Assembly (NCBI RefSeq): GCF_026738875.1
Contig: NZ_JAPQFJ010000001.1
Location: 62,001 to 126,000 of the forward strand
Direction of reading: 5' to 3'
Source of the DNA: Clostridium brassicae
GTDB lineage: Bacteria; Bacillota; Clostridia; Clostridiales; Clostridiaceae
Length of the DNA stretch: 64,000 bases
The notes beneath the pieces were generated by a model. It was not told where the DNA came from and ran no database searches. It saw only the letters and a list, made by a program, of their open reading frames with translations. Shown here piece by piece: positions 53,566 through 62,459 of this stretch (position 1 is the first letter of the stretch; every line of letters begins with the position of its first letter). The translations under genes were made by a program, and so were the position numbers.

Positions 53566-54501
53566 ATGAATATAGTTAAAATAGAAAATTTAATGAAAAA
53601 ATTTGGAGATTTAATTGCTGTTGATAATATAAATTTAAATATACATGAGGGAGAAATATATGGTTTACTTGGGCCAAATGGAGCAGGGAAAAGTACAACT
53701 ATTAACATGATGTGTGGACTTTTATCTATGGATAAAGGACAAATAAAAATTTTAGATAAAGATATAAATAAAGAAGCTTATTATACTAAAAAGAATATAG
53801 GAGTAGTACCTCAAGAAATAGCTATATATGAAGATTTAACTGCTTTTGAAAATGTAAGTTTTTTTGCAAGTCTTTATGGACTAAAAGGAAAAAAACTAAG
53901 AGAAAGTGCTATGGAAGCTTTGGAGTTTGTTGGATTAAATGATAAAGCGAAGGAATTTCCAAAAGGTTTTTCAGGAGGAATGAAGAGGAGGCTTAATATA
54001 GCTTGCGCTATAGCACACAAACCTAAGCTAATAATAATGGATGAACCTACAGTTGGAATAGATCCTCAATCTAGAAATCATATATTACAATCAGTTAAAA
54101 AGTTAAATTCTATGGGATGTACAATAATTTATACTACTCATTATATGGAAGAAGTTGAATCTGTTTGTACAAAGATAGGAATAATAGATCATGGAAAGGT
54201 TATTGCAGAAGGTAGTAAAGAAGAATTGAAATCTATTGTAACAGATAGAAATTATACAGAGGTTACTGTGGATTTTAATTTAGATATAAATATTGATGAG
54301 ATAGAAAATATAAATGGAGTTTTAGAAGCTAAAATTAATGAAAATAGAATAAAGATATATAGTTCTAAAGAAATCAATAATTTAGATAAAATAATATTGT
54401 ATTTTACAAGCAAAGGTATAGAAATAAAGAATATTGAAACTAAAAGACCTGATCTTGAAACAGTATTCTTAACATTAACAGGAAGAAAATTGAGAGATTA
54501 G
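53566..54501 (+). CDS. ABC exporter ATP-binding protein
   Basis: A 311-residue ATPase of the ABC-2 drug/antibiotic exporter type. It has Walker A LGPNGAGKSTTI, signature FSGGMKRRLN and Walker B LIIMDEPTVGID. After the ATPase domain (about 220 residues) comes an 80-residue C-terminal domain typical of this subfamily (ENINGVLEAK...RPDLETVFLTLTGR). Two permease genes follow. Location after a DesK/LiaS-like two-component system suggests a role in export or resistance to a membrane-active compound (inference). Confidence 0.92.
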   Translation: MNIVKIENLMKKFGDLIAVDNINLNIHEGEIYGLLGPNGAGKSTTINMMCGLLSMDKGQIKILDKDINKEAYYTKKNIGVVPQEIAIYEDLTAFENVSFFASLYGLKGKKLRESAMEALEFVGLNDKAKEFPKGFSGGMKRRLNIACAIAHKPKLIIMDEPTVGIDPQSRNHILQSVKKLNSMGCTIIYTTHYMEEVESVCTKIGIIDHGKVIAEGSKEELKSIVTDRNYTEVTVDFNLDINIDEIENINGVLEAKINENRIKIYSSKEINNLDKIILYFTSKGIEIKNIETKRPDLETVFLTLTGRKLRD

Positions 54502-54512
54502 GGGGGAATATA

Positions 54513-55640
54513 GTGAATATATTAAATATAATCTTAAAAGACATGAAAGAAGGATTTAGAAGCAAAAAAGAACTAGCTCTTATGATTTTATTTCCTATTG
54601 TTTTAATAGTTATATTAGGAACAGCCCTTTCTAGTGCTATGAATGGAGATATTAAATTGGGACAAATAAATGTACTATATACTATACAAGGGAAAGATAA
54701 TAATATAGGAACTAGTTTTAATTTATTAGAAGATAAACTTAAAAATTATAATGTAGAATTTAAAGAAACCAATAATATAGAAGAAGCTAAAAAAAGCCTT
54801 GAAAATGGAGATTATGCTTGTTATTTATTGATTAATGAAAATGAGAAGGAAATAAAAATTTTCAAGAATGAAAGAAATAGACTGGGAGGTAGTTTTGTTG
54901 AAGGAATATTGAATACATTTGTACAAAGATATAATGTAGTCAATGAAATAGGAAGACATGATCCAAGAATGGTTGGACAGATTTTAAAAGAAAATAATAA
55001 AAAGTATGTAAATATACAATCTTTAAATGAAAAGAAGGAACCAAGGGCTATAGATTATTATGGTGTTACAATGACTACTTTAATAATAATGTATTCATCT
55101 ATGACAGCAGCTTTTGGAATTGTTGGTGAAAAAAACAGAAAGACGAGTAATAGAATGATTATAGCACCTATTACAAAAAAAGAAATTTTTATGGGAAAAA
55201 TACTATCTTCGGTAATTATAACGGTAATTGAAATTATTATTGTAATTATGTTTAGTAAGTATGTAATTAAAGTAAATTGGGGAGATAATTTACCTATTTT
55301 ATTACTTGTTTTATTTTCGGAGATTGTGATGGCGGTGTCTATAGGAATAGGGGTAGCATTTTTGACAAAGACAGAAGCCGTTATGAATGGAATATTAAAT
55401 GCTGTAATTCCTGTTATGGTATTTTTAGGTGGAGGATACTTACCTATAGATGAATTTAAGAATACACTTCTTACTAATGTGTCAAATTTTTCTCCTATAA
55501 GGTGGGTTAATAGTTCTATATTAAATATTGTATTTACAAATAATTATGAAAAAGTGTTTCCTGCAGTACTAATTAATTTTAGTATAGCTTTTATATTTTT
55601 AATGATTGCTACAATGCTTTTTAGAAAGGAGGAAGCTTAA
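54513..55640 (+). CDS. ABC-2 type transporter permease A
   Basis: A 375-residue permease with one N-terminal helix (about 20-40), a large outer loop (about 45-180, rich in Lys/Asn/Glu) and five C-terminal helices, the usual ABC-2 topology. It starts with GTG after GGGGGGAA, 12 bases after the ATPase gene. The second permease starts directly after its stop, so the two probably form a heterodimer. Confidence 0.9.
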   Translation: MNILNIILKDMKEGFRSKKELALMILFPIVLIVILGTALSSAMNGDIKLGQINVLYTIQGKDNNIGTSFNLLEDKLKNYNVEFKETNNIEEAKKSLENGDYACYLLINENEKEIKIFKNERNRLGGSFVEGILNTFVQRYNVVNEIGRHDPRMVGQILKENNKKYVNIQSLNEKKEPRAIDYYGVTMTTLIIMYSSMTAAFGIVGEKNRKTSNRMIIAPITKKEIFMGKILSSVIITVIEIIIVIMFSKYVIKVNWGDNLPILLLVLFSEIVMAVSIGIGVAFLTKTEAVMNGILNAVIPVMVFLGGGYLPIDEFKNTLLTNVSNFSPIRWVNSSILNIVFTNNYEKVFPAVLINFSIAFIFLMIATMLFRKEEA

Positions 55641-56786
55641 ATGAGGAATATATTTGTACTAGCTTTAAATACCTTAAAAGTTACCTTAAGGAAAAAGTCT
55701 AATCTAATAGGTTATTTTATAATGCCTATATTATCGCTAGCTATAATAATGGCAATAATGGGAAAGGGTGAAGTGACAAAAATAAAGATAGGAGTAGTTA
55801 ATAAAGATAATAGTGTTATTTCAATGGATATGCTTAAATATCTAGAGAATACAGGAAAATTTGAAAATATACCTATTGAAGAGAAGGATGTACAAAACAA
55901 TGTAGTAAATAAAAATGTGAATCTTGCTATTATTATACCAAAAGGATTTAGTGAAGAGATTTATAATAATAAATTAGAAAGCATTAAGATGGTATCTATT
56001 CAAGGAAAAGAAGTAACGGCTTGGGTTGAAAATTATACTAACCTATATATAAAAAATATTTTAGATATAGCTAAGGCTTCTAAAGGAAATAAAGATAAAT
56101 TTAATGCAATATATAATGGATATAAAAATCAAGATTTAAAATTAAGTGTTGAAAAAGTTAAAGATAAAGAATTAAATAAAGAATTAACAGAAAGAGGATT
56201 AGGAATTTTAATAATGTTTCTTCTTATTGGAGCTACGTCTACTTCAAATATAATTTTAAAGGAAAAAAGAGAAAGAACTTATCAAAGAATATGCTCGACT
56301 CCTGTAAATTCTAGAATATATATGATAAGCAATATATTAGCAAATTTAATTATTATATCAATTCAAGTAATACTTGCTATTGTAGCTATAAAGTGTATAT
56401 TAAATATTGACATATACATGGAAGTATATAAATTATTTTTAGTTATGATGCTATTAGGAATTGTATCTATAGGTATAGGAATGATAGTTGTTGCTTTTTC
56501 AGAATCAACAGCAGAAGCGGGAAATTTATCTACCTTGATAATTACTCCAACATGTATGTTAGGGGGATGTTTTTGGCCAATTGAGATAATGCCAGATAAG
56601 ATTCAAAGAATATCTAATTTTGTTCCTCAGAAATGGGCTATAGAAGCGATATCAAAGCTTCAAAATGGAGGAGGAATTAAGGATACGGGAATAAATATAG
56701 TAATTTTACTTGCGTTTGCATTAGTATTATTTCTTGTGGCTACTTTCAAGATGAAGAAAAGTGACAAGATAGGAAGCTTTATTTAA
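55641..56786 (+). CDS. ABC-2 type transporter permease B
   Basis: A 381-residue permease with the same plan as permease A: one helix (about 22-42), an outer domain (about 45-180) and a C-terminal block of five helices containing GERGLGILIMFLLIGATSTS-like and TPTCMLGGCFWPIEIMP motifs. The ATG abuts the stop of permease A and uses AGGAGG inside that gene. A terminator lies about 110 bases after its stop. Confidence 0.9.
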   Translation: MRNIFVLALNTLKVTLRKKSNLIGYFIMPILSLAIIMAIMGKGEVTKIKIGVVNKDNSVISMDMLKYLENTGKFENIPIEEKDVQNNVVNKNVNLAIIIPKGFSEEIYNNKLESIKMVSIQGKEVTAWVENYTNLYIKNILDIAKASKGNKDKFNAIYNGYKNQDLKLSVEKVKDKELNKELTERGLGILIMFLLIGATSTSNIILKEKRERTYQRICSTPVNSRIYMISNILANLIIISIQVILAIVAIKCILNIDIYMEVYKLFLVMMLLGIVSIGIGMIVVAFSESTAEAGNLSTLIITPTCMLGGCFWPIEIMPDKIQRISNFVPQKWAIEAISKLQNGGGIKDTGINIVILLAFALVLFLVATFKMKKSDKIGSFI

Positions 56787-57171
56787 AAAAGATTGTATGG
56801 TTAAAAAACTTTATTTGTATAATTAATATTAAATTTATAATTAATACTAAATTTATAATTATTTTTATGGTGTAAAAGACGAATAATTTGTTAATTAAAG
56901 TCGCTATTAGTTAATTAAAATCATAGCGGCTTTTTATCTATGACATAGCAATTAACTAGTATAGATGTATTAACAAATTTATATTTATATATTATTTAAT
57001 TATTTTTATGATTGTATTAAGATATATTTAAGAAAAAACATATAAAATTGTGCTATAATGTTTGCTGAATTCTAAATATTTAATTGAGAAAATTGCATTA
57101 GATATCTATATGCAAGTAGTGTTAAGAATGGATATAGTTAAATTTTGCTAACCCTAATAGGAGATGATACT
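56787..57171 (+). other. Intergenic region before the AI-2E family permease
   Basis: It contains no gene. A direct repeat of about 17 bases (AATTAATA(T/C)TAAATTTAT) occurs at about 56820-56858, then the terminator at 56897. The remainder is AT-rich with possible promoter hexamers. Confidence 0.5.
56897..56936 (+). terminator. Terminator of the ABC exporter operon
   Basis: AAAGTCGCTAT pairs with ATAGCGGCTTT, followed by TT. Confidence 0.88.
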
Positions 57172-58248
57172 ATGTTGAAGCAACTTTGGCAAAAACAAGC
57201 TACAAAAAAAGCAATGTATTTAATTATTTTATTAATAATGTTATATTTTATAAAACCAATGTTTAATTTGTTTTTACTTACATTTTTACTTGCATATTTT
57301 GTAGATACTACAAAAATGTTTATTGTGGATAAGTTAAGTAAATTTATAAAGGTAAGCCCTAAATTGATTATTTTTGCTATTTATACGTTTATAGTTTTAA
57401 TATTAGGTTTTGTTATTACAAAGTATATACCAGTAGCAGTCAATGAGAGTGCACATTTTATACATGAAGCGTCTAATTTTAAATTTACAGAATCTAAGTA
57501 TATTACAAAAATATTAGAGCAAGTGGATATTGGCAAATATACTCATATGGGAGTGAATAGTTTAGTTGAAGGTGCAACTAATATAGGAAAATGGGCAGTT
57601 AACATATTTCTATCTTTAATTTTAAGTTTATTTTTTGTTCTTCAAAAAGAAGAGATAAAAGATTTTATAAGAAAATTTAAGGATAGCAGGATATCTGGAT
57701 TTTATCAATACATGTCTTATTTTGGAAAAAGTTTTATGAATTCTTTTGCTAAAGTTATACAGGCTCAAATTCTTATAGCAGTAGTAAATACAGGTTTTTC
57801 GCTTATTGGACTTTCTGCAATAGGGTTTAAAAATTTAATTGCTTTAGGTTTTATGATATTTATATTAAGCTTGATTCCAGTAGCAGGAGTTATTATATCA
57901 TTAGTACCTCTTTGTTTTATAGCTTTTCAATTAGGTGGTATAATAAAAGTATTTTATATATTAGTAATGATATCTATAATACATGCCTTTGAAAGCTATG
58001 TATTAAATCCTAAATTAATGTCAAATAAAACTAATTTGCCTGTTTTCTTTACTTTTGTTATTCTAATTGTTTCTGAACATTTTATGGGAACGTGGGGTCT
58101 TTTGCTAGGCATTCCAATAGTTATATTTATTTTGGATATGTTAGGTGTTAATCTAGAAAGTGATAAAAAGCAAATTAAGTTAAAACTTAATAAAGATAGG
58201 GTAAAAACTAATAATGATAAGATACATAATATGAAAGCTGATGCTTAA
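57172..58248 (+). CDS. AI-2E family (PerM/YtvI-like) transporter
   Basis: A 358-residue membrane protein with the AI-2E/PerM plan: two to three N-terminal helices, an amphipathic region, then a five-helix C-terminal block with ALGFMIFILSLIPVAG and NPKLMSNKTNLPVF, which are family signatures. Members include transporters of signalling molecules and Na+/H+ antiporters, so a substrate cannot be named. I chose ATG 57172 after AGGAGATGAT; a TTG nine codons upstream has no binding site. Confidence 0.88.
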   Translation: MLKQLWQKQATKKAMYLIILLIMLYFIKPMFNLFLLTFLLAYFVDTTKMFIVDKLSKFIKVSPKLIIFAIYTFIVLILGFVITKYIPVAVNESAHFIHEASNFKFTESKYITKILEQVDIGKYTHMGVNSLVEGATNIGKWAVNIFLSLILSLFFVLQKEEIKDFIRKFKDSRISGFYQYMSYFGKSFMNSFAKVIQAQILIAVVNTGFSLIGLSAIGFKNLIALGFMIFILSLIPVAGVIISLVPLCFIAFQLGGIIKVFYILVMISIIHAFESYVLNPKLMSNKTNLPVFFTFVILIVSEHFMGTWGLLLGIPIVIFILDMLGVNLESDKKQIKLKLNKDRVKTNNDKIHNMKADA

Positions 58249-58339
58249 TATTAATATAGGATTTTATGTTGTATGCTTTCTTAGAATAAAGTATAATATC
58301 AATTGGTGCTTAGTTTTGGAGATCTAAGGAGGAACGTTC

Positions 58340-58984
58340 ATGCGACTAAGAAAAAAATGGTGGGCTAGGCCTGAGTTAGAGGCAAGTCATTTATTTAAAT
58401 CGTTAGATGAAGCAAAAGAACTAAAAGGTAAATGGAGTCAAGAATTTCAAAATAATAATGATATATATTTGGAATTAGGATGTGGAAGAGGTGGATTTAC
58501 TACAAAGACAGCTCAAAGATATACTGATAAAAATATAATAGCAATAGATTTAAAAGATGAGATTTTGGTAATGGCACTTAGAAATCTTGTTGAGGCTGAG
58601 ATTGAAAATGCTAGAATAATAGCAATGAATATAGGTGGAATTTCAGAAGTTTTTGATGAGAATGAAATAAGTAGGATATATATAAATTTTTGTAATCCAT
58701 GGCCTAAAGATAGACATAAAAAAAGAAGGCTTACCCATACAAAGCTTTTAATAGAGTATAAGAAATTTATAAAAAAGGGAACAGAAATTTATTTTAAAAC
58801 AGATGATTTAGAACTTTTTCAAGAGTCTTTTGAGTATTTTGAGGAAAGTGGATTTGAAATAGTTTATAAAACTTACGATTTGCATAATAGTGAATATAAA
58901 GAAGAAAATATTATGACAGAGTATGAATCAAAATTTAAAGAACTAGGAATAAAGAGTAAATTTCTTATAGCTAAACTTAAATAG
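58340..58984 (+). CDS. trmB: tRNA (guanine-N7-)-methyltransferase
   Basis: Methylates G46 in tRNA. The 214 residues have the SAM-binding motif [19 protein letters not shown], and the TrmB signature [19 protein letters not shown]. Family members usually read NFSDPWPK; here Cys replaces Ser, and Asn replaces Asp, in that motif. The ATG follows AAGGAGG. It is a single gene ending at a terminator. Confidence 0.94.
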   Translation: MRLRKKWWARPELEASHLFKSLDEAKELKGKWSQEFQNNNDIYLELGCGRGGFTTKTAQRYTDKNIIAIDLKDEILVMALRNLVEAEIENARIIAMNIGGISEVFDENEISRIYINFCNPWPKDRHKKRRLTHTKLLIEYKKFIKKGTEIYFKTDDLELFQESFEYFEESGFEIVYKTYDLHNSEYKEENIMTEYESKFKELGIKSKFLIAKLK

Positions 58985-59022
58985 TAATCGGGCGTAGAAT
59001 AAAATAATCTATGTCTCAGGTT

Positions 59023-59056
59023 AAAAAAAGCTTCCATATATATGGAGGCTTTTTTA
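59023..59056 (+). terminator. Rho-independent terminator after trmB
   Basis: AAAAAAGCTTCCATA pairs with TATGGAGGCTTTTTT. Confidence 0.93.
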
Positions 59057-59179
59057 ATGTAAAAAATCTTTTATGTAATAGAATTTGATTCTTATTTAGT
59101 TTTTGAAAAAATAAAAGGTGAGTTACATTAATTTTAAATTTAATATCATATTATTACTATGATTTGTAATTGGATAAAA

Positions 59180-59239
59180 TTATTATTCTATAAAAATATA
59201 GTATTTATTAATAAATACTATATTTTTATAGAATAATAA
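59180..59239. repeat. 60-bp perfect palindrome
   Basis: Each base from 59180 to 59209 is the complement of its mirror base from 59239 to 59210, with no spacer and no mismatch. Only two G/C pairs occur (59188/59231 and 59201/59218). It lies alone in the 385-base gap between trmB and the next gene, beyond the trmB terminator. Confidence 0.97.
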
Positions 59240-59369
59240 AAGTATATGTTTGAGATGTTTTAGTTTAAATATTAAATAATTGTAAAATTGAGATAAGGTA
59301 TTAATGTTTAAAAAATTTCTATGAAAAGTTAAGAATAACTTAATAGTATAAGATGTGTGGAGGATATAT

Positions 59370-60740
59370 ATGATAATGCTTCAAATGGTTCATTATGTGT
59401 ATATAATTCTGATTTCTGTAATTCTTTTAATTATATTTTTAAAAAAGGATGCTGTTCTTCCATGTTTAATTGCCATATTAATAACAGCATATGTATTTAC
59501 TCATAGTTTTTTAAAAAGTATTCAAGTTTTATTTAATTCAATTGTTATATCAGGAAGAGAATTTATAGAAATAATAGTTATTATAGCTCTTTTAAATTCC
59601 ATGTCTAAAGTGTTAAAAGACATGGGAGCTGATGAACTCATAATAAAGCCTTTGAAGAAATTTATGACTAATAGTAGTACTTCATTTTTTGTATTAGGAA
59701 TTACTATGCTGTTAGTATCATGGATTATATGGCCTACACCAGCAGTAGCTTTTATAGGAGCTATAATGGTACCTGCAGCAGTTGAATCGGGATTACCAGC
59801 AGTTTGGGCAGCGGTTTGTTTAAGTTTATTTGGTAATGGGGCAGCTTTATCTAGTGACTATTTTATACAAGCGGCTCCAGCAATAACAGCAAGAACAGCA
59901 GGAGCGGATAATCCATTTGATATAATAAAGGCTACTGTACCTTTTTGGATAATAATGAGTGTTAGTACTATTGCTGTAGCTTATTATATTATGAAAAAAG
60001 AATTAAAAATAACTAATTACTATGCTTCAAACAGTAATAAAAAGAAAGATGAAGTTATTAAAGCAGGATTAGGGACGAAATTTATTGCATTTCTAACACC
60101 AGTATCTTTTTTAATTGATATGTTTTTTATTTATAAGTATAAGTTAAAAGGAGGTAATGCTACCGCTCTTATAGGTGGAACTTCAATTATTATTATGGTT
60201 TGTGCATCTATTATAAAATATAATCTTAAAAATTCCCTAAATCATGTCAGAAAGTATATAGTAGAAGGATTTATATTTGGAATAAAAGTGTTTGCTCCAA
60301 TAATTATCATAAGTGCATTTTTCTTTCTTGGAAGCAAGGAAACTGCAAGTGTAATATTTCAAGCGGAAGTTAATGGTTTTTTAACCGATATAGGAATTTA
60401 TATTTCAAATAAGATACCTTTAAATAAAATATCTGCAGTAATAATGCAAACAGGTATAAGTGCATTATTAGGAGTGGGAGGATCAGGATTTGCTGGACTA
60501 CCATTGGTTGGTACATTAGCACAAGTGTTTAATAAAGCAATAGGAATTAATAAGTATAAAATAGCATCCTTAGGGCAGATAATAACAATATGGATTGGTG
60601 GAGGAACAATTATACCATGGAGTGTTGTTCCTATTGCAGCAGTATGTGACGTTGAACCATTTGAACTTGCAAGAAGAAATATAATTCCTATATTAATAGG
60701 TATTATAATAACTGTAATTTTCTCAATAGTACTGGTTTAG
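59370..60740 (+). CDS. Ion-transporter-superfamily-like permease
   Basis: A 456-residue integral membrane protein with about 11-13 helices. Two related stretches, WPTPAVAFIGAIMVPAA and LGVGGSGFAGLPLVG, look like the re-entrant loops of IT-superfamily transporters (organic anion or ion permeases). The substrate is unknown and the exact family is not certain. I chose ATG 59370 because GGAGG sits seven bases upstream; the GTG at 59355 precedes it. It is a single gene. Confidence 0.75.
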   Translation: MIMLQMVHYVYIILISVILLIIFLKKDAVLPCLIAILITAYVFTHSFLKSIQVLFNSIVISGREFIEIIVIIALLNSMSKVLKDMGADELIIKPLKKFMTNSSTSFFVLGITMLLVSWIIWPTPAVAFIGAIMVPAAVESGLPAVWAAVCLSLFGNGAALSSDYFIQAAPAITARTAGADNPFDIIKATVPFWIIMSVSTIAVAYYIMKKELKITNYYASNSNKKKDEVIKAGLGTKFIAFLTPVSFLIDMFFIYKYKLKGGNATALIGGTSIIIMVCASIIKYNLKNSLNHVRKYIVEGFIFGIKVFAPIIIISAFFFLGSKETASVIFQAEVNGFLTDIGIYISNKIPLNKISAVIMQTGISALLGVGGSGFAGLPLVGTLAQVFNKAIGINKYKIASLGQIITIWIGGGTIIPWSVVPIAAVCDVEPFELARRNIIPILIGIIITVIFSIVLV

Positions 60741-60844
60741 AATTGTCAAAATATTATAAAAAAGAATAAGTGGCAATGAACTGTTAATGGAATACAGTTG
60801 AATTTTTAACAAAAATTTCATATAATGAAGGTGGAGGTGTTAAT

Positions 60845-61093
60845 ATGATGTTTGGAAACTTGGAATTCGAACACATTATAACAGAGGTCAAAAAGAATCG
60901 AAATGGAGAAACGGTAAGTTACAGACTAGAAGATGGAAGAAACGTATCTAAGTATGAAATTATTGAGCTTTCAAGAGAAGGAGCTATAGCAGGTATTAGC
61001 TCAAGCATGTTGGAAGAAAAGGAGGAGTTCCTTAAGAACTTATCAATTAGTGAAATTAACACTAATCTTTGGGACTTACCAGTAATTTATTAA
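60845..61093 (+). CDS. Small DUF3892-type protein
   Basis: An 82-residue soluble protein whose core, RNGETVSYRLEDGRNVSKYE followed by EAIAGI-like AIAGI, matches the DUF3892 pattern seen in many Firmicute small proteins. The function is unknown. The ATG follows GGTGGAGGTG. It is followed by a terminator and has no obvious operon partner. Confidence 0.8.
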   Translation: MMFGNLEFEHIITEVKKNRNGETVSYRLEDGRNVSKYEIIELSREGAIAGISSSMLEEKEEFLKNLSISEINTNLWDLPVIY

Positions 61094-61132
61094 AATTTAT
61101 TATTTTATGTATAGGTTTACATGATATGAATA

Positions 61133-61185
61133 CAGTAAAAGAATTTCAATATAAATTATTGGAATTCCTTTTACTGCTTTTTTAT
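61133..61185 (+). terminator. Rho-independent terminator after the DUF3892-type gene
   Basis: CAGTAAAAGAATTTCAAT pairs with ATTGGAATTCCTTTTACTG, followed by a T run. Confidence 0.88.
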
Positions 61186-61304
61186 TATATATAGATTATT
61201 AAATAGATTTAAAAAATATTCAATAACTTAATATAATAATAATATGTTATAATTTGGAGTATGTACAGTACGAATGTAATATATATAATAAAGGAGTGAT
61301 GTTA

Positions 61305-61877
61305 ATGAAACGAGTTATAATATTTTTAGCAGATGGATTTGAAGAAATAGAAGCTCTTACAGTAGTAGATGTTTTAAGAAGGGCCAATATTCAATGTGAT
61401 ATGTGTTCTTTAAAAGAAAGATACGTAAAAGGAGCACATAATATAAATATAGAATGTGATAAAATAGTTAGTGATTTAAATACTAAAAACTATGATGCTT
61501 TAGTTCTTCCAGGAGGTATGCCAGGTTCTGTCAATCTAAAAAATTCTAGTGAAGTAATAAATATAGTTAAAAAATTTAATGAAGATTCTAAAATAGTTTC
61601 AGCGATTTGTGCTGCACCTATAGTTTTAGGTGGGGCAGGTATTATACAAAAAAAGAAAATTACTTCTTATCCAGGATTTAATGAGGAATTAAAAGAAGGA
61701 ATTTATTGTGAGGATATGGTAGTTGAAGATAATAATATTATTACAAGTAGAGGACCTGCTACTGCAATATATTTTGCTTTAAAGCTTGTGGAAAACCTTG
61801 TAGGAAAAGATGTATCATATCAATTAAAAGAAGATATGATGCTTAACTTTGTAGAAGAAGAAATAAAAAAATTATAA
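61305..61877 (+). CDS. DJ-1/PfpI family protein
   Basis: A 190-residue glutamine-amidotransferase-like protein of the DJ-1/YajL branch, with the conserved Glu in ADGFEEIEALT, the nucleophile Cys in VSAICAAP, and GGMPGSVNL. Relatives act as chaperones, deglycases or redox sensors; older annotation calls some of them ThiJ. I chose ATG 61305, eight bases after GGAG; upstream in-frame starts lack a ribosome binding site. An ArsR-type regulator follows 27 bases later, probably in the same transcript. Confidence 0.88.
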   Translation: MKRVIIFLADGFEEIEALTVVDVLRRANIQCDMCSLKERYVKGAHNINIECDKIVSDLNTKNYDALVLPGGMPGSVNLKNSSEVINIVKKFNEDSKIVSAICAAPIVLGGAGIIQKKKITSYPGFNEELKEGIYCEDMVVEDNNIITSRGPATAIYFALKLVENLVGKDVSYQLKEDMMLNFVEEEIKKL

Positions 61878-61904
61878 TATGCTGCTATACATGGAGAGGG
61901 TTAT

Positions 61905-62300
61905 ATGAAGAAATATAAAACACAATCAGAGGTAGAATTTTGCTCGTGTAATCAAATACATAATGATGTGATACATAAAGTAAAAGAGAATATGATACCA
62001 GAAGAAATAAGTACTTCTTTAGCTGATTTTTTTAAGGTATTAGGGGATAATACTAGAATAAAGATTTTATTCGCACTTTCTGTTAATGAAATGTGCGTAT
62101 GTGATATAAGTACGTTGCTAAGTATGAATCAATCAGCTGTTTCTCATCAATTGAGAGTTTTAAGAGGTGCTAGACTTGTTAAATATAGAAAAGAAGGAAA
62201 AGTGGTTTATTATTCACTTGATGATGAACATGTGGAAAATGTATTTAAACAAGGATTAGACCATATACAACATAAACATATAAATACTTCTAAAGGTTAG
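61905..62300 (+). CDS. ArsR/SmtB family metal-responsive repressor (CadC-like)
   Basis: A 131-residue winged-helix repressor. It has cysteines for a CadC-type alpha3N site: CSC near the N-terminus (residues 13-15) and CVC in the recognition-adjacent helix (NEMCVCDIS). A possible alpha5 site lies in the C-terminal helix (DDEHVENVF...HIQHKH). The sequence therefore predicts Cd/Pb/Zn sensing. No cadA or other metal exporter is adjacent; its neighbours are a DJ-1 protein and an LCP ligase. The terminator stem includes the stop codon. Confidence 0.88.
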   Translation: MKKYKTQSEVEFCSCNQIHNDVIHKVKENMIPEEISTSLADFFKVLGDNTRIKILFALSVNEMCVCDISTLLSMNQSAVSHQLRVLRGARLVKYRKEGKVVYYSLDDEHVENVFKQGLDHIQHKHINTSKG

Positions 62301-62316
62301 AAGTATTTATATGTTT
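62280..62316 (+). terminator. Terminator overlapping the stop of the ArsR-type gene
   Basis: ATAAATACTTCT pairs with AGAAGTATTTAT, followed by ATGTTTATAT; a weak T run. Confidence 0.65.
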
Positions 62317-62459
62317 ATATGTAATTAATCTATTATGCAATGAGAGTGAAACTTGATGTTAATATACAGTAAATGATATAATTAAAATACTACAAAAAAT
62401 TCTGATTGTTTTGAAATTATAGAATGACATGATAATTTCTTATGTTAGGAAGGTATAAA

